The notes: generated by a model not told the origin, from the letters alone. A stretch of DNA of 64,000 bases from Acidobacteriota bacterium (GCA_018269005.1 JAFDVK010000012.1:744001-808000); one strand, 5' to 3'; shown: positions 15,972 through 25,146, numbered from the stretch's first letter. A program made the numbers and translations.

Positions 15972-16345
15972 GGGGGCGACAGGCTTCGACAGGGGCTTGT
16001 ATAGATCTTTGAGTGCACGTCGGGCTTTTTGTAGGTGAGCTCGTTAAAAAAACTTGCAAAACACAAATGCTAATCAAGAATTAGCTCTCGCTGCCTAATT
16101 AAATTTAGCTACAGCGATGTCTTACCGGAAGTTCGCCTGATGCGACCGGATAAGGCATAACTCAGTTCGGGCTCGCGTCGTGCCACCACCTGCGGTACGA
16201 AGTTAAAGTTAGTCAGGTTAGCCTTTGACGAGGTCTTGTCCGCTCATCTGCTCGTCATTGGCGAAATTCAAGTGAACGGACTAAACGTGTAGATCGCACT
16301 GGTCGCAACCTTTGGATGCGGGTTCGATTCCCGCCGCCTCCACCA
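15972..16345 (+). ncRNA. ssrA: Transfer-messenger RNA (tmRNA)
   Basis: Rescues stalled ribosomes and tags the nascent chain for proteolysis. The 5' end GGGGGCGACAGGCTTCGACA and the 3' end GGTTCGATTCCCGCCGCCTC with CACCA give a 7-bp acceptor stem (GGGGGCG with CGCCUCC, one G·U), an encoded CCA and a T-loop. The middle carries the tag reading frame, ending ELALAA-TAA at 16096–16098. Its usual GCA resume codon (16056–16058) is one base out of frame with that ending. The length of about 374 bases is normal for one-piece tmRNA. A PIN-domain toxin pair starts 38 bases downstream. Confidence 0.95.
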
Positions 16346-16383
16346 CTCATAAATGTGGTCTTTTTGCCCGGGGCTGTTACACT

Positions 16384-16569
16384 ATGAACGAAATGTCTGA
16401 AAAGATCCAAAAGCCTAAACGACCCGCAGAAAAAAAAACTGTTGGTCGGCAGAACGTTACAGCTGCCGGCCGATCAGCAAATGGTGAAAGGCCTACGAAG
16501 GCAGAGGTTGCAACGCTGAAAGCGTGGGAGTTGACCTACGCAAGCCGGGAAAAATTTATCAAAGGTTAA
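16384..16569 (+). CDS. Small basic protein, probable antitoxin of PIN-type pair
   Basis: A 61-residue Lys/Arg/Ala-rich protein (KIQKPKRPAEKKTVGRQNV ... AWELTYASREKFIKG). The C-terminus resembles the toxin-binding tail of small antitoxins, but no DNA-binding domain is recognisable. The PIN-domain gene starts immediately after its stop codon (TAA-ATG). Assignment as antitoxin is by position. A second ATG at 16396 is possible. The frame that extends upstream into the tmRNA is rejected. Confidence 0.6.
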   Translation: MNEMSEKIQKPKRPAEKKTVGRQNVTAAGRSANGERPTKAEVATLKAWELTYASREKFIKG

Positions 16570-17007
16570 ATGGCGATAGTTACCTTTGACACGTGCATTT
16601 TTATTTCGCATCAGCCGACATCTTTCCCGAAAGGGTTTAGGATGTCGGCTGTTGTATTACAGGAATTGACTGCGGGTGCGCCAGACGACCAGATCGTAAA
16701 AGTTTGGCGCGAGGTTTGGAAAGAGCATGAAAAGGCCGGGACTTTGCTTGTCCCGAACGGTGAGGACTGGTGGCTCGCGGGAAAGGTGCTCAATTCTTTA
16801 CTCAGAGGCTTAAAGGCTCGAAATAAGGGTCGTACGCCAAAACTGTCAGGCGATGAAGTTCATCGGATCGTTCGGGATGTATTGATCGCTCGGACGGCGA
16901 AACGTGCCGGTGCTGCCGTCGTTACCGACAACCTAAAGGATTTTGACAAGATAAAGAAGTACTGCAGCATCCGCACCCTTGGCCCCGAACGCTTCCTGGG
17001 CAAATAG
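16570..17007 (+). CDS. PIN-domain toxin-like nuclease
   Basis: A 145-residue PIN-domain protein. The acidic residues are Asp7 (VTFDTCIFI), Glu36 or so (VVLQELTAG), Asp near 99 (HRIVRDVLIARTAKR) and Asp in VVTDNLKDFDKI. This is the single-strand RNase fold of VapC-like toxins. It begins directly behind the small basic protein gene and the tmRNA, a frequent site for integrated genes. The next 110 bases to the convergent ChaN gene hold nothing recognisable. Confidence 0.8.
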   Translation: MAIVTFDTCIFISHQPTSFPKGFRMSAVVLQELTAGAPDDQIVKVWREVWKEHEKAGTLLVPNGEDWWLAGKVLNSLLRGLKARNKGRTPKLSGDEVHRIVRDVLIARTAKRAGAAVVTDNLKDFDKIKKYCSIRTLGPERFLGK

Positions 17008-17117
17008 ATCTAATTCGTTTACGCGACACTTTGCCACTTGTACCGCACGACTTTGCTGTGATCGGCGTCACTTGGCGGTTAGGCCAAACAGCGTCAAGGG
17101 AACCGAATGGGATCAAG

Positions 17118-18020
17118 TTAGCGTTTACTGCGCGGGACCTTCGAATCCGTCAGGATGACGAAATCGCCGGTCTTTTCGTATTTTGCCTTGTCGAAATGCT
17201 GAAAGTCGTCCTCATAACGCATAGTTACGACAATGACCTTCGCCTTCGGGCGATAGCGCAGTAGATGTTCGACGGTGCCGAGGCGATCTTCGCTGTGAAA
17301 CGCTCCGTTTAGCTGGACGATCAGGGCGTTCTTGTTCCGCTTTAGGTATTTCGCCATCGAATCGGCCATCGTCGCATCCCACAAAGATTGCGACGCAAGG
17401 ATGTTGTCGATGCCCATCGCGGCCTCACCGCTTCCACCCATCAGTGCCTTGAATTTCTTGGCGTAGGCTTCCGAAGCTTCCGAATAGGGAAGCGGCGCCA
17501 GCCATTTCTTTGCATCTTTTGAAAGCTGATCGACCGAACTGCGACCGTTCCGCGAAACCATATTGACGTAGCGTCGAGGCGCGTTCGCTGCGATAACGTC
17601 GAGCTTGTTCGCCTTTGCAAATTCGACAAGCGGGCGATAATCGGTCTTATAGTTGCCCCACGGGCGGCTGTCCTCGAGAAACTTCTTTTCAGTGATCAGG
17701 CCCTGCAGATATTCGTTCACGACGATCTGCTCGTCGCGTTCGAACATCTCCAGAGAAAGGGCGACCTTCCGTTCCTTTCCGTACTTATCAAAGGCACGCC
17801 GGAAGATCTCGTTTTCGAGATAATGCCCGACCGCGTCGTCGTGCTGTTCGCCGAGAAAGACAACGTCAACTTGCCCGGCCGCCTCGATGATCTTATCTAA
17901 ACTTGACGGGTTCCCTTCCGAATCGAACACGCGATAGTTGGCGTCGGTGATATTTGTTTGAGCAAAAGTAAACGCAGTCAGGAAAAGCCCTAGGGCGAGG
18001 GCAAGCATTGATCTCTTCAT
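17118..18020 (-). CDS. Secreted ChaN-family (haem-binding-like) protein
   Basis: A 300-residue protein with a signal peptide (residues 1–20, ending FTFAQ). The ChaN/EreA-like core begins with VVFLGEQHDDAVGHYLENEIF (split: VVFLGEQHDD, GHYLENEIF), the characteristic Glu-x-His motif. SLEMFERDEQIVVNEYLQG and PRRYVNMVSRNG follow, then IVQLNGAFHSEDRLGT with the second His. ChaN proteins of this type bind haem in the periplasm in proteobacteria; the substrate here is unknown. It stands alone between the toxin pair and a zinc-ribbon gene. Confidence 0.8.
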   Translation of the reverse strand: MKRSMLALALGLFLTAFTFAQTNITDANYRVFDSEGNPSSLDKIIEAAGQVDVVFLGEQHDDAVGHYLENEIFRRAFDKYGKERKVALSLEMFERDEQIVVNEYLQGLITEKKFLEDSRPWGNYKTDYRPLVEFAKANKLDVIAANAPRRYVNMVSRNGRSSVDQLSKDAKKWLAPLPYSEASEAYAKKFKALMGGSGEAAMGIDNILASQSLWDATMADSMAKYLKRNKNALIVQLNGAFHSEDRLGTVEHLLRYRPKAKVIVVTMRYEDDFQHFDKAKYEKTGDFVILTDSKVPRSKR

Positions 18021-18044
18021 AATGTAAAAAATTTTAACGATTTC

Positions 18045-18698
18045 TTAGTCGTTATCCAAAGTGCGAGGAGCGGCTTGTGGTTCAGCCGCCTTTCTTTCCT
18101 GAAGATGTCGCGTCGTTTCATCCGTAACGCTGAATGGTGTCGCGGGAAAGCGTGCGGTTTTTGCCGGACCCAGATAACCCGGGTCCTTAGCGGTAAGTTC
18201 GCCTGTATTGAGCGGCGGGCTTTGGGTGTCGAGTTGATCTGCCGATCGATCCGCGCCGCCAAAGAGTTTAGAGACGTAAATGCCGTTGATGATCAGAGCC
18301 GCGCCAACGAGTATCGGAATAATGCCGACCACCCAGAGACGGCTGATGATCTCGGATTCCGGCGGCGGAATATTTCCGCTTAGGATCAAGCCCTGCATAA
18401 AGACATAAAGAAAGACCATCAGACCGATGCCGATGCTGCCGGTGATCGTTCCCGCTTTGATCTCGTTGCGGCGTTTTGAGTCCGGCGTTATACCCTTGAG
18501 GCGGTCGAGTTCTGCTTTGCGTTTGACGGCCTGTTCGCTCGACATCAGCATATCGGCGACCCAGGTGTTCTTCCATTCAAATCCTTCAGGGCGTTCGGGC
18601 GTTGCAAGAGCCTGTTTGACGGCCGCAAGGTGTGCGCCGCAAGCCTTACAAAATTTCAGGGCGTCATCCTGAGTAGAACCGCATTTCGGACAGAACAT
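18045..18698 (-). CDS. Zinc-ribbon membrane protein
   Basis: A 217-residue protein starting at MFCPKCGSTQDDALKFCKAC, a double CxxC zinc ribbon (residues 3–20). After a charged linker there are two membrane helices (about 86–106, TGSIGIGLMVFLYVFMQG, and 122–143, VVGIIPILVGAALIINGIYV). The C-terminal tail is Pro/Ala/Thr-rich. The start at 18698 was chosen because the longer frame upstream has no similarity to a protein. Function unknown; such zinc-ribbon membrane proteins are common in this phylum. Confidence 0.75.
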   Translation of the reverse strand: MFCPKCGSTQDDALKFCKACGAHLAAVKQALATPERPEGFEWKNTWVADMLMSSEQAVKRKAELDRLKGITPDSKRRNEIKAGTITGSIGIGLMVFLYVFMQGLILSGNIPPPESEIISRLWVVGIIPILVGAALIINGIYVSKLFGGADRSADQLDTQSPPLNTGELTAKDPGYLGPAKTARFPATPFSVTDETTRHLQERKAAEPQAAPRTLDND

Positions 18699-19214
18699 AG
18701 AGGTATTATTGCGCGTCCAAGGAGAAAAATACGAAGAATCTCGAAAATTTGTTCGCTTTGCAGCCCTCCTCCCGCAATTCCTTCGTCCCCGGAGCCCCAC
18801 TGACGCAGCGAGAGACGGGCAAAATACCCATTGACACGTGTGATACACTCATAATGCTGGTGTAAACATACGTTGTACACCCTGATCTTTGACAAAAGTG
18901 ACAGAAATTGTAACTACCACCTCGAAAATCGCCGATTTTTGTCCCACTTTGTCCCACTTGTCCCAATTCACGGCGGGACGGGACAAACATCGGGAAATTG
19001 TGAATTGTTCGTTGTTCATTGCGAATTGAGAATGGAAGCCGAGCGTCTTCGATTTTCAATCGTTGAGTGGATGATAACGAGTGCCCTTACTGCGTGCGGG
19101 CTTGCGGCAACGCCCCGTCCGCTCACCCAGACGGTACTGACACGGGTGGTTCGGGCGGCGTACGGCTTCGTGAACCTTGCGACTATACGCTATATTCTTT
19201 CTTTGCTCTTTAGG
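18699..19214. other. 516-base gap with degenerate repeats before murI
   Basis: No supportable gene. It holds TGTCCCA words (about 18940–18965), a GAATTGAGAATGG-type word near 19021 that also occurs near 1092, and a degenerate GC-rich palindrome (about 19080–19150, CCCTTACTGCGTGCGGGCTT, as near 1349). A TTGACA at 18831 could be part of a promoter but lacks a well-spaced -10. Confidence 0.5.
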
Positions 19215-20066
19215 ATGAACGAATTACCGATCGGCATTTTTGATTCCGGAGTTGGCGGCCTGACGGTCTATCGTGCGCTTCACGACCGCTTGCCCAACGA
19301 GCGTTTCGTCTATTTGGGCGACACCGCACGTGTTCCTTACGGCACGAAATCGCTCGCGACCGTCGAACGCTACGCGCTCGAGAACTCGTCGTTTTTGGCA
19401 TCGTTGGGCATAAAGCTGCTCGTTGTCGCCTGCAATACGGCGTCAGCCCTAGCCTTGCCGGCGATCCGCGAAAAGGTCGGGATCGAGGTCGTCGGAGTGA
19501 TCGGCCCCGGAGGCCGAAAGGCGGTCGAGATCGTGCGTGAGTTCGGGCATGACGCTCGGATCGGTGTGATCGCGACGGAAGCGACGGTCGCGAGCAACGC
19601 CTATATCGACGCGATCCGAAGGGCTTCCGTCGAGCCGAAGGTCTTGCAGGCCGCGTGCCCGCTCTTCGTACCATTGGCAGAAGAGAACTGGATCGATCAG
19701 CCCGAGACGGCGAGCATTGCCGAGAAATACCTTGCTGAAGTGAAAGCATTCGCGCCGCAGGCGTTGGTGCTCGGATGTACGCATTATCCTATACTTCGCG
19801 ATGTGATTCAGCGGACCGTTGGCTCGGATGTTAAACTAATTGATTCGGGTGAAGCGACGGCGGACGAGGTCGCGATCATTCTTGCAAAGAACGGTCTTGA
19901 GAATGCTGCCGCTCCGGGCAGAACTCGTGAATTGTGCGATGACCTGGATCATTTTTATGTAACGGACGCCGCGGAAAGATTCGGGCGTGTTGCAGAAAGA
20001 TTTTTGGGCGCACGGCCGCAAAGGCTTGAGGCGATCGAAGTTTACGGTGTTGATGAATTAGGCTAG
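19215..20066 (+). CDS. murI: Glutamate racemase
   Basis: Makes D-glutamate for peptidoglycan. It has 283 residues. Asp10 and the motif IFDSGVGGLTV lie at the N-terminus. Cys73 in VVACNTASALALPAI and the second catalytic Cys in LVLGCTHYPIL (about 185) form the two-base catalytic pair. The ATG at 19215 (AGG 3–5 bases upstream) fits the conserved N-terminus; the long upstream extension of the frame runs through repeats and is rejected. It heads a plus-strand group with rph, fabG, a rhomboid protease and trmB. Confidence 0.96.
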   Translation: MNELPIGIFDSGVGGLTVYRALHDRLPNERFVYLGDTARVPYGTKSLATVERYALENSSFLASLGIKLLVVACNTASALALPAIREKVGIEVVGVIGPGGRKAVEIVREFGHDARIGVIATEATVASNAYIDAIRRASVEPKVLQAACPLFVPLAEENWIDQPETASIAEKYLAEVKAFAPQALVLGCTHYPILRDVIQRTVGSDVKLIDSGEATADEVAIILAKNGLENAAAPGRTRELCDDLDHFYVTDAAERFGRVAERFLGARPQRLEAIEVYGVDELG

Positions 20067-20170
20067 AAACACGACCGCGGTAGGGAGTGTGCGGCTGATT
20101 TCGGATCGCTGACTTTTTAATAATGAAAATGGACACCCGCGCTACCGCTTGGGTTTCCGCCTAGAGATCT

Positions 20171-20890
20171 ATGAGTTTTGTACGACAAGATGACCGCAAG
20201 GTGGATGAACTGCGTTCGGTTCGGATCACACCGAATATCTCGCCCTATGCGGAAGGCTCGGCGCTGATCGAGGTCGGCCGTACAAAGGTGATCTGCACCG
20301 CATCGGTCGAAGATCGCGTGCCGCCGTTCCTGAGGAATAAGGGCACGGGCTGGGTTACGGCCGAATACGCGATGCTGCCGAGGGCGACGAACACGCGAAC
20401 GCAGCGTGAGACGATGCGTCCGACCGGCCGAACGCAGGAGATCCAGCGTCTGATCGGCAGGAGCCTGCGCGCCGTCGTCGATATGAAATTGCTCGGCGAG
20501 CGGCAGATATTTCTCGATTGCGACGTGATACAGGCGGACGGCGGCACACGCTGTGCGTCGATCACCGGAGCTTATGTAGCACTTGCTCTTGCGTGCAGGC
20601 GCCTTGTGCAGACCGGCGTCGTTCGTGCGAACCCGATCTTGAGCGAGGTCGCGGCCGTGAGCGTCGGCATTTGTGAAGAAACGACGATCCTCGACCTTGC
20701 GTATGTTGAAGATTCGACCGCAGAGGTCGATATGAACATCGTCTGCACGGGTGAAGGAAAGTTCATCGAGATCCAGGGCACGGCCGAACGCGAACCGTTC
20801 ACACGCGACCAAATGAACGCGATGCTTGCCCTCGCAGAAAAGGGTATCAAGGAGCTTTTCGAGCAGCAGCGAAAGGCTCTGGCTGGCTAG
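20171..20890 (+). CDS. rph: Ribonuclease PH
   Basis: A phosphate-dependent 3'-to-5' exoribonuclease trimming tRNA 3' ends. It has 239 residues, typical length. Family motifs: [47 protein letters not shown], the phosphate-binding [18 protein letters not shown] (about 92–109) and [22 protein letters not shown] (split: [20 protein letters not shown]). murI–rph adjacency is frequent in bacteria. fabG follows after 3 bases. Confidence 0.96.
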   Translation: MSFVRQDDRKVDELRSVRITPNISPYAEGSALIEVGRTKVICTASVEDRVPPFLRNKGTGWVTAEYAMLPRATNTRTQRETMRPTGRTQEIQRLIGRSLRAVVDMKLLGERQIFLDCDVIQADGGTRCASITGAYVALALACRRLVQTGVVRANPILSEVAAVSVGICEETTILDLAYVEDSTAEVDMNIVCTGEGKFIEIQGTAEREPFTRDQMNAMLALAEKGIKELFEQQRKALAG

Positions 20891-20893
20891 GAT

Positions 20894-21649
20894 ATGAGTA
20901 CAAACATTTTTGAAGGAAAGACCGCGATCGTTACTGGCGGCACGCGCGGAATTGGCCGCGAGATCGTACGCGAACTCGCAAAGGGCGGCGCGAATGTCGC
21001 ATTCAATTATTCAAAAAGTGCGGCAGAGGCTGACGCACTAAAGGCCGAGCTCGAAGCGTCGGGCGTGAAAGTTTTTGCGGCGCAGTGCGACGTCGCGAAT
21101 ACCGAGGCCGCGGCGAATTTCGTCGGTGAGGTAAAGGACGCGTTCGGTACCGTTGACTTCCTCGTCAACAATGCCGGCATCACACGCGACCAGCTCATTC
21201 TGCGAATGAAGGAAGAAGATTGGGATGCTGTGATCGACACGAACCTTAAGGGCGCGTGGAATTTCTCGAAAGCGGCGATCCGTCCGATGATGCGGAACGA
21301 GAACGGCGGATCGATCCTGAACATCTCGTCGATCTCGGGCGTCGTTGGTATGCTCGGGCAGTCGAACTATTCCGCTTCGAAGGCCGGGATGATCGGCCTT
21401 ACAAAATCACTCGCGAAAGAGATCGCGAGCAAGAAAGTGACGGTAAACGCACTCGCCCTCGGCCTGATCGAGACCGATATGGCGGGCGAGATGAATGCCG
21501 AATACCGCGAGAAGATCCTCTCGATGATACCGCTTGGACGTCTCGGCCGCGTCGATGAGGCCGCACAGATCGCTTGCTTCCTGCTGTCGCCGGCCGCGAC
21601 ATATATCACAGGCCAAGTGATACAGGTCGATGGCGGCCTCGCAATGTAG
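20894..21649 (+). CDS. fabG: 3-oxoacyl-ACP reductase (FabG-like SDR)
   Basis: An NADP-dependent short-chain dehydrogenase of fatty acid synthesis. It has 251 residues. Cofactor motif [11 protein letters not shown] (about 15–25), NNAG at about 92–95, catalytic Ser in ISSISGVVG (about 144), and Tyr/Lys in [10 protein letters not shown] (about 157–161). The C-terminal [13 protein letters not shown] is typical of FabG. Clustering with rph and murI rather than other fab genes leaves some room for a related SDR, but the motif set is close to FabG. Confidence 0.88.
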   Translation: MSTNIFEGKTAIVTGGTRGIGREIVRELAKGGANVAFNYSKSAAEADALKAELEASGVKVFAAQCDVANTEAAANFVGEVKDAFGTVDFLVNNAGITRDQLILRMKEEDWDAVIDTNLKGAWNFSKAAIRPMMRNENGGSILNISSISGVVGMLGQSNYSASKAGMIGLTKSLAKEIASKKVTVNALALGLIETDMAGEMNAEYREKILSMIPLGRLGRVDEAAQIACFLLSPAATYITGQVIQVDGGLAM

Positions 21650-21661
21650 TTTTTATCCCGA

Positions 21662-22414
21662 ATGTCACTCGATTATAGGGACGAGGAAGTTCGTCCGGAA
21701 GAACCGCAACATTTCGAACAACCGCACCCGCCGGAGATCGCATTTCGGCCGGGCCCGCCGATCTATGCGATTGTTATCATTGCGCTCTATAGCTGCGTCT
21801 TTCTCGCGGAACTTGCCCGCGGTGTCGAACCCGCGATCCTCGCGGCCGGCTTTGATAAGCAGGCATATTTGCAGCAGGGCGAGCATTGGCGGCTCTTGAC
21901 GGGCACGGCATTGCACGCCGGGCCGCTGCATATCATTTTGAACAGTCTCGCGTTCTACAGTTTTGCACGTCCTTTCGAAGCTCTCGCGAACCGGGCACAT
22001 CTTGCGATCGTCTTTCTGCTGTCGGCGGTCGGCGGCAGCGTCTTGACGCTCGTCCTTAATCCCGTCGGCATCTCGATCGGCGCGTCGGGCGGCATCGTTG
22101 GTATCATAGGTTTCCTCGCGGTCTATTCTTTCAAACGGAGGCAGTTCATCGCGCCCGAATTTCGCCGAAACCTGATAATGAATATCGGCTTCATACTCCT
22201 TTACGGCTTCGTCCTGAGCGGAATGGTCGATAATTACGCGCACATCGGCGGGCTTTTGACTGGTGCGGTTTACGCTCTATTTGCGGTCCCGGGCGACCCG
22301 CATAAAGATCCACGCGAAGTTCTGCCGCCGATCAAGGCCGCCGGATTTCTATCTCTCGCCGCGTATGCCGCCGTGTGCGGCCTAGCGATTCTAACAATTC
22401 TCGGGATCGTCTGA
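21662..22414 (+). CDS. Rhomboid-family intramembrane serine protease
   Basis: A 250-residue polytopic protein with six or seven predicted membrane helices. Cytosolic N-terminus (1–35), helix 1 about 37–57 (PPIYAIVIIALYSCVFLAEL). The HWRLLTG and HIILNSLAFYSF elements follow. The catalytic Ser is in GASGGIVGIIGF (about 139–150) and the catalytic His in YAHIGGLLTGAVYALF (about 193–208). These form the Ser-His dyad used for cleavage within membranes. The substrate is unknown. Starts 12 bases after fabG and trmB begins 3 bases after it, so it is probably in the same transcript. Confidence 0.9.
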   Translation: MSLDYRDEEVRPEEPQHFEQPHPPEIAFRPGPPIYAIVIIALYSCVFLAELARGVEPAILAAGFDKQAYLQQGEHWRLLTGTALHAGPLHIILNSLAFYSFARPFEALANRAHLAIVFLLSAVGGSVLTLVLNPVGISIGASGGIVGIIGFLAVYSFKRRQFIAPEFRRNLIMNIGFILLYGFVLSGMVDNYAHIGGLLTGAVYALFAVPGDPHKDPREVLPPIKAAGFLSLAAYAAVCGLAILTILGIV

Positions 22415-22417
22415 TCT

Positions 22418-23047
22418 ATGCCTCGCGTCCGAGTTCATCAACATGTAAATCCGCTGGCACCGTTCTATCGCCAGACGCCAGTTCGGCTCGATATTGAAGA
22501 ACTGTTCGCCGATCCGGCGCGTCCGCTTTTTATGGATATCGGCTGCGCACGCGGGCGATTTCTTTTGAAGATGGCGGGCGAAATGCCTGAATACAACTAT
22601 CTCGGTATCGAGATACGCGAACCGCTTGTCGAAGAGGCAAATCGCCTCGCTGACGAGGCCGGCCTCACGAATCTGCATTATTCGTTCTGCAACGCGATGC
22701 TCTGGCTCGATCGTTTGATCGAGAAGATCCCCGACGGCGTTCTGCAAATGGTGACGATCCAGTTTCCCGACCCGTGGTTCAAGACAAAACACGCGAAACG
22801 CCGTATGGTGAATCGCGAAATGGCCGACGCGATCGCCGCAAAACTTGACATCGGCGGCAAGGTGTTCGTTCAGACCGATATCGAATTCCTCGCCGAAGAG
22901 ATGTTCGCCATCTTCCGCGGACACGAACGCTTTGACGAGCAAAAGATCGACGCAAATCCTTTCCCCGTAAAAACTGAACGAGAACTCGCCGTCGAAAGTA
23001 AATCACTCCCCGTCTATCGCCGCATCTTCAAGGGAACTGAGAACTGA
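22418..23047 (+). CDS. trmB: tRNA (guanine-N7)-methyltransferase
   Basis: Methylates G46 of tRNA using S-adenosylmethionine. It has 209 residues. SAM-binding motif FMDIGCARGRFLLKMA (about 38–53), then NYLGIEIREPLVEEA, and the family signature IQFPDPWFKTKHAKRRMVN (about 115–133). The C-terminus ends FKGTEN, and these last codons coincide with the first CTGAGAACTGAGAACG repeat, which provides the stop codon. The natural end may have been slightly different before the repeat arrived. Confidence 0.94.
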   Translation: MPRVRVHQHVNPLAPFYRQTPVRLDIEELFADPARPLFMDIGCARGRFLLKMAGEMPEYNYLGIEIREPLVEEANRLADEAGLTNLHYSFCNAMLWLDRLIEKIPDGVLQMVTIQFPDPWFKTKHAKRRMVNREMADAIAAKLDIGGKVFVQTDIEFLAEEMFAIFRGHERFDEQKIDANPFPVKTERELAVESKSLPVYRRIFKGTEN

Positions 23048-23130
23048 GAACGAAAGGCATTGCAGAAGGCCGCACACAGTAAGGCCACCGTAAGCTGAGA
23101 ACTGAGAACGGAGGGGCGTTGCGGAAGGCC
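23035..23130. repeat. Two tandem copies of a CTGAGAA heptamer-headed unit
   Basis: Units starting near 23036 and 23094 each consist of CTGAGAACTGAGAACG followed by an element with TTGC-GAAGGCCG. The first copy overlaps the trmB stop codon. The same heptamer occurs inverted at 449–475. Confidence 0.75.
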
Positions 23131-23181
23131 GTAAAACAGCCCGCAAAACGCTTTACCTATATCGTCAAACAATTGGACCGA

Positions 23182-25146
23182 TTACTGATCGAGGCCGACG
23201 CGTGTGCGGATGACCTTCCATCGGATGTCGTTGTGAAGCGGTTTATACAAGGGAAGAGAAGGGAGATATGCTAGGATGCCGCCGCCGGCCTCGATGACCT
23301 TGTCCAATTCGGCAAAGGCTTTATCGTTCTCGCCCGTTTGTGCATAAGCGAAGGCGAGCAGCCATTCGCTCTTGTCTCGCGTAAAGATATGAAAATAGAC
23401 CTTCCAGAACTCTGCTTGCGGGTCGGCCATTTTTAGAGCCTTTTTGAATGCCGCGTAATCTTCCTCGGCGAACGGTCTATATGCAGGCGTTTCGTTCTCG
23501 ATCAGCCTGAAAACCTCGACCGCATCTGCAAATCTGTTTGCGGTGATGTAGATACCGAAAAGATACCAGTACGTCCGCTTGAAGGTAGGATCCATTTCGC
23601 GGACTGCCTCCATACAGGTAACCGCTTCGTTGACCCTGCCGGAGAACCAAATGGCGTAACATCGATCGCCTCTTACTGCCATCGAAAGCGGTTCGACCGC
23701 AATTGCCCTGTCGTATTCCGCCAAGCTCTCATCATACCGGCCGGTCAAGGCTAGATATTCGGCGAGCCAATGGCGTGCGTTCGCATTATTCGGGTCGATG
23801 GCCAAGGCTCGTCGAAAGCTATCCTCGGCCTTTTGCCACTGCGGCCTATGCGAGAGGTAAAGGTCGGTTAGACCCATCGTGGCGTGCGCATCGCTCAGGC
23901 CGGGATCGATCTCAAGCGCTTTGGCAAGATAGCCGTTTACGATCTCGAATCGCTGCTGAATCGTTTTTGGCACGTACTTGCTATTGTTGGCCTGCGAATA
24001 CACGTTTGCGATCCCGACATACGCCCTCGCGAAGGTCGGGTCGATATCGAGAGCCTGCTTGTAGAGGTCGATCGGCTTATCAAAGGAATTTGTAGAGGAG
24101 CCGTCAGAGCGGCGATTCCAATAATATTTAGCCTTTAGATAGAGGAGATAAGCTTGCGGGTCGGGCTTTGGCGGCTCAGGCCGAGTGTGTTCGAAAGGTA
24201 AACGCAAGGTCGCCGCGACATCGCGGAAGAGCATACTCTGAACATTGCCCGCATTATTTTCCGCGAGGTCGTAGTCAGCTCGCCATACGGATGCGACCCC
24301 GTCGGTCTTCGTGAGTTCGATGCTCAAGACGATCCGGTCGTTCTCACGTCGAAATTTGCCGGTCAACAGAGCTTGAACGTTGAGCTTCTCAGCGGCTTCA
24401 CCCAGGTTGACATCGTCGCCCTTGAATTTTGACGCGGAATCCTGACCGATGACGCGAATGCCCTGCATCCGGCTGAGCTCGCTCGTAAGGCTCTCAGTAA
24501 ACCCGTCGGCGAGGTACTCATCGTCGAGCTCAGCATACTTAAATGGAAGCACCGCGATGGACTCGTATGCGGGTTTCGCACTCGGAAAGGCATTCGAAAC
24601 CGAGCCCGAAAACGTCGTCGGGCCAAAATACTTGAATCCGGTGGCGATAAGCACCAAGAGAACGCCAAAGCCGACCGCAACGACCAAGATCTTTCGAGTG
24701 CGAAAGAAACTCGGTGTCGCGGCAATGGATGCTCCGATATTTTGTGGGTCCGGACGTTCAGACTCTGCCGGGTCAACAAGCGTTTCCTCCGAAGCGAGCG
24801 TTGACGCTGATGCGACCGCGACGTTTTCGGCCGCGATCGTCACCTCGCCAACGAACTTGTAACCCTTTCGCGGGACGGTAGCTATAAAACGCGGCTGCTT
24901 CGGGTCGTCGTCGAGAGCTTTCCGCAACGCGGCCGCCGCGACCGAAAGATTGTTCTCCTCGACGAACGCATTGTCCCAGACCGCCTCAAAGAACTCCTCT
25001 TTCGTTACAGTTTCGCCAGCCCGTTCGACCAGCTGAAGTAAGACCTGGAACGCACGGCGATTTATCGGAAGTATTTTTCCGTCCCGAGAAAGAATTTCTT
25101 CTTTTACATCGAGTTCAAATTCGCCGAACCTGTAAAAACTGAGCAT
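23182..25146 (-). CDS. Winged-helix / TPR transmembrane regulator (CadC-like)
   Basis: A 654-residue protein. The N-terminal OmpR/PhoB-type winged helix is at about 1–105 (RFGEFELDVKEEILSRDGK; FEAVWDNAFVEENNLSVAAAALRKAL; FIATVPRKGYKFV). A linker is followed by a membrane helix (about 158–179, ILVVAVGFGVLLVLIATGFKYF). The periplasmic part has a segment like adenylate-cyclase-associated TolB/FlgO-type domains (SIAVLPFKYAELDDEYLADG; LTSELSRMQGIRVIG) and then tetratricopeptide repeats (about 340–600, FARAYVGIANVYSQAN; ANARHWLAEYLALTGRYDES). Large paralogue families of this architecture are typical for Acidobacteriota. The target is unknown; direct repeats in its upstream region are candidate binding sites. 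Confidence 0.88.
   Translation of the reverse strand: MLSFYRFGEFELDVKEEILSRDGKILPINRRAFQVLLQLVERAGETVTKEEFFEAVWDNAFVEENNLSVAAAALRKALDDDPKQPRFIATVPRKGYKFVGEVTIAAENVAVASASTLASEETLVDPAESERPDPQNIGASIAATPSFFRTRKILVVAVGFGVLLVLIATGFKYFGPTTFSGSVSNAFPSAKPAYESIAVLPFKYAELDDEYLADGFTESLTSELSRMQGIRVIGQDSASKFKGDDVNLGEAAEKLNVQALLTGKFRRENDRIVLSIELTKTDGVASVWRADYDLAENNAGNVQSMLFRDVAATLRLPFEHTRPEPPKPDPQAYLLYLKAKYYWNRRSDGSSTNSFDKPIDLYKQALDIDPTFARAYVGIANVYSQANNSKYVPKTIQQRFEIVNGYLAKALEIDPGLSDAHATMGLTDLYLSHRPQWQKAEDSFRRALAIDPNNANARHWLAEYLALTGRYDESLAEYDRAIAVEPLSMAVRGDRCYAIWFSGRVNEAVTCMEAVREMDPTFKRTYWYLFGIYITANRFADAVEVFRLIENETPAYRPFAEEDYAAFKKALKMADPQAEFWKVYFHIFTRDKSEWLLAFAYAQTGENDKAFAELDKVIEAGGGILAYLPSLPLYKPLHNDIRWKVIRTRVGLDQ

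Noticed and set aside
16120..16345. Separate tRNA gene at the 3' CCA end
   Set aside because: The T-loop and acceptor belong to the tmRNA. There is no anticodon arm, and the 5' partner of the acceptor stem is at 15972.
18831..18855. Promoter TTGACA ... CATAAT upstream of murI
   Set aside because: The spacing of 13 bases is too short for a sigma70-type promoter and no better -10 is present.
18873..19214. N-terminal extension of murI
   Set aside because: It is a translation of repeats and lacks similarity to MurI, which begins with MNELPIGIFDSGVGG.
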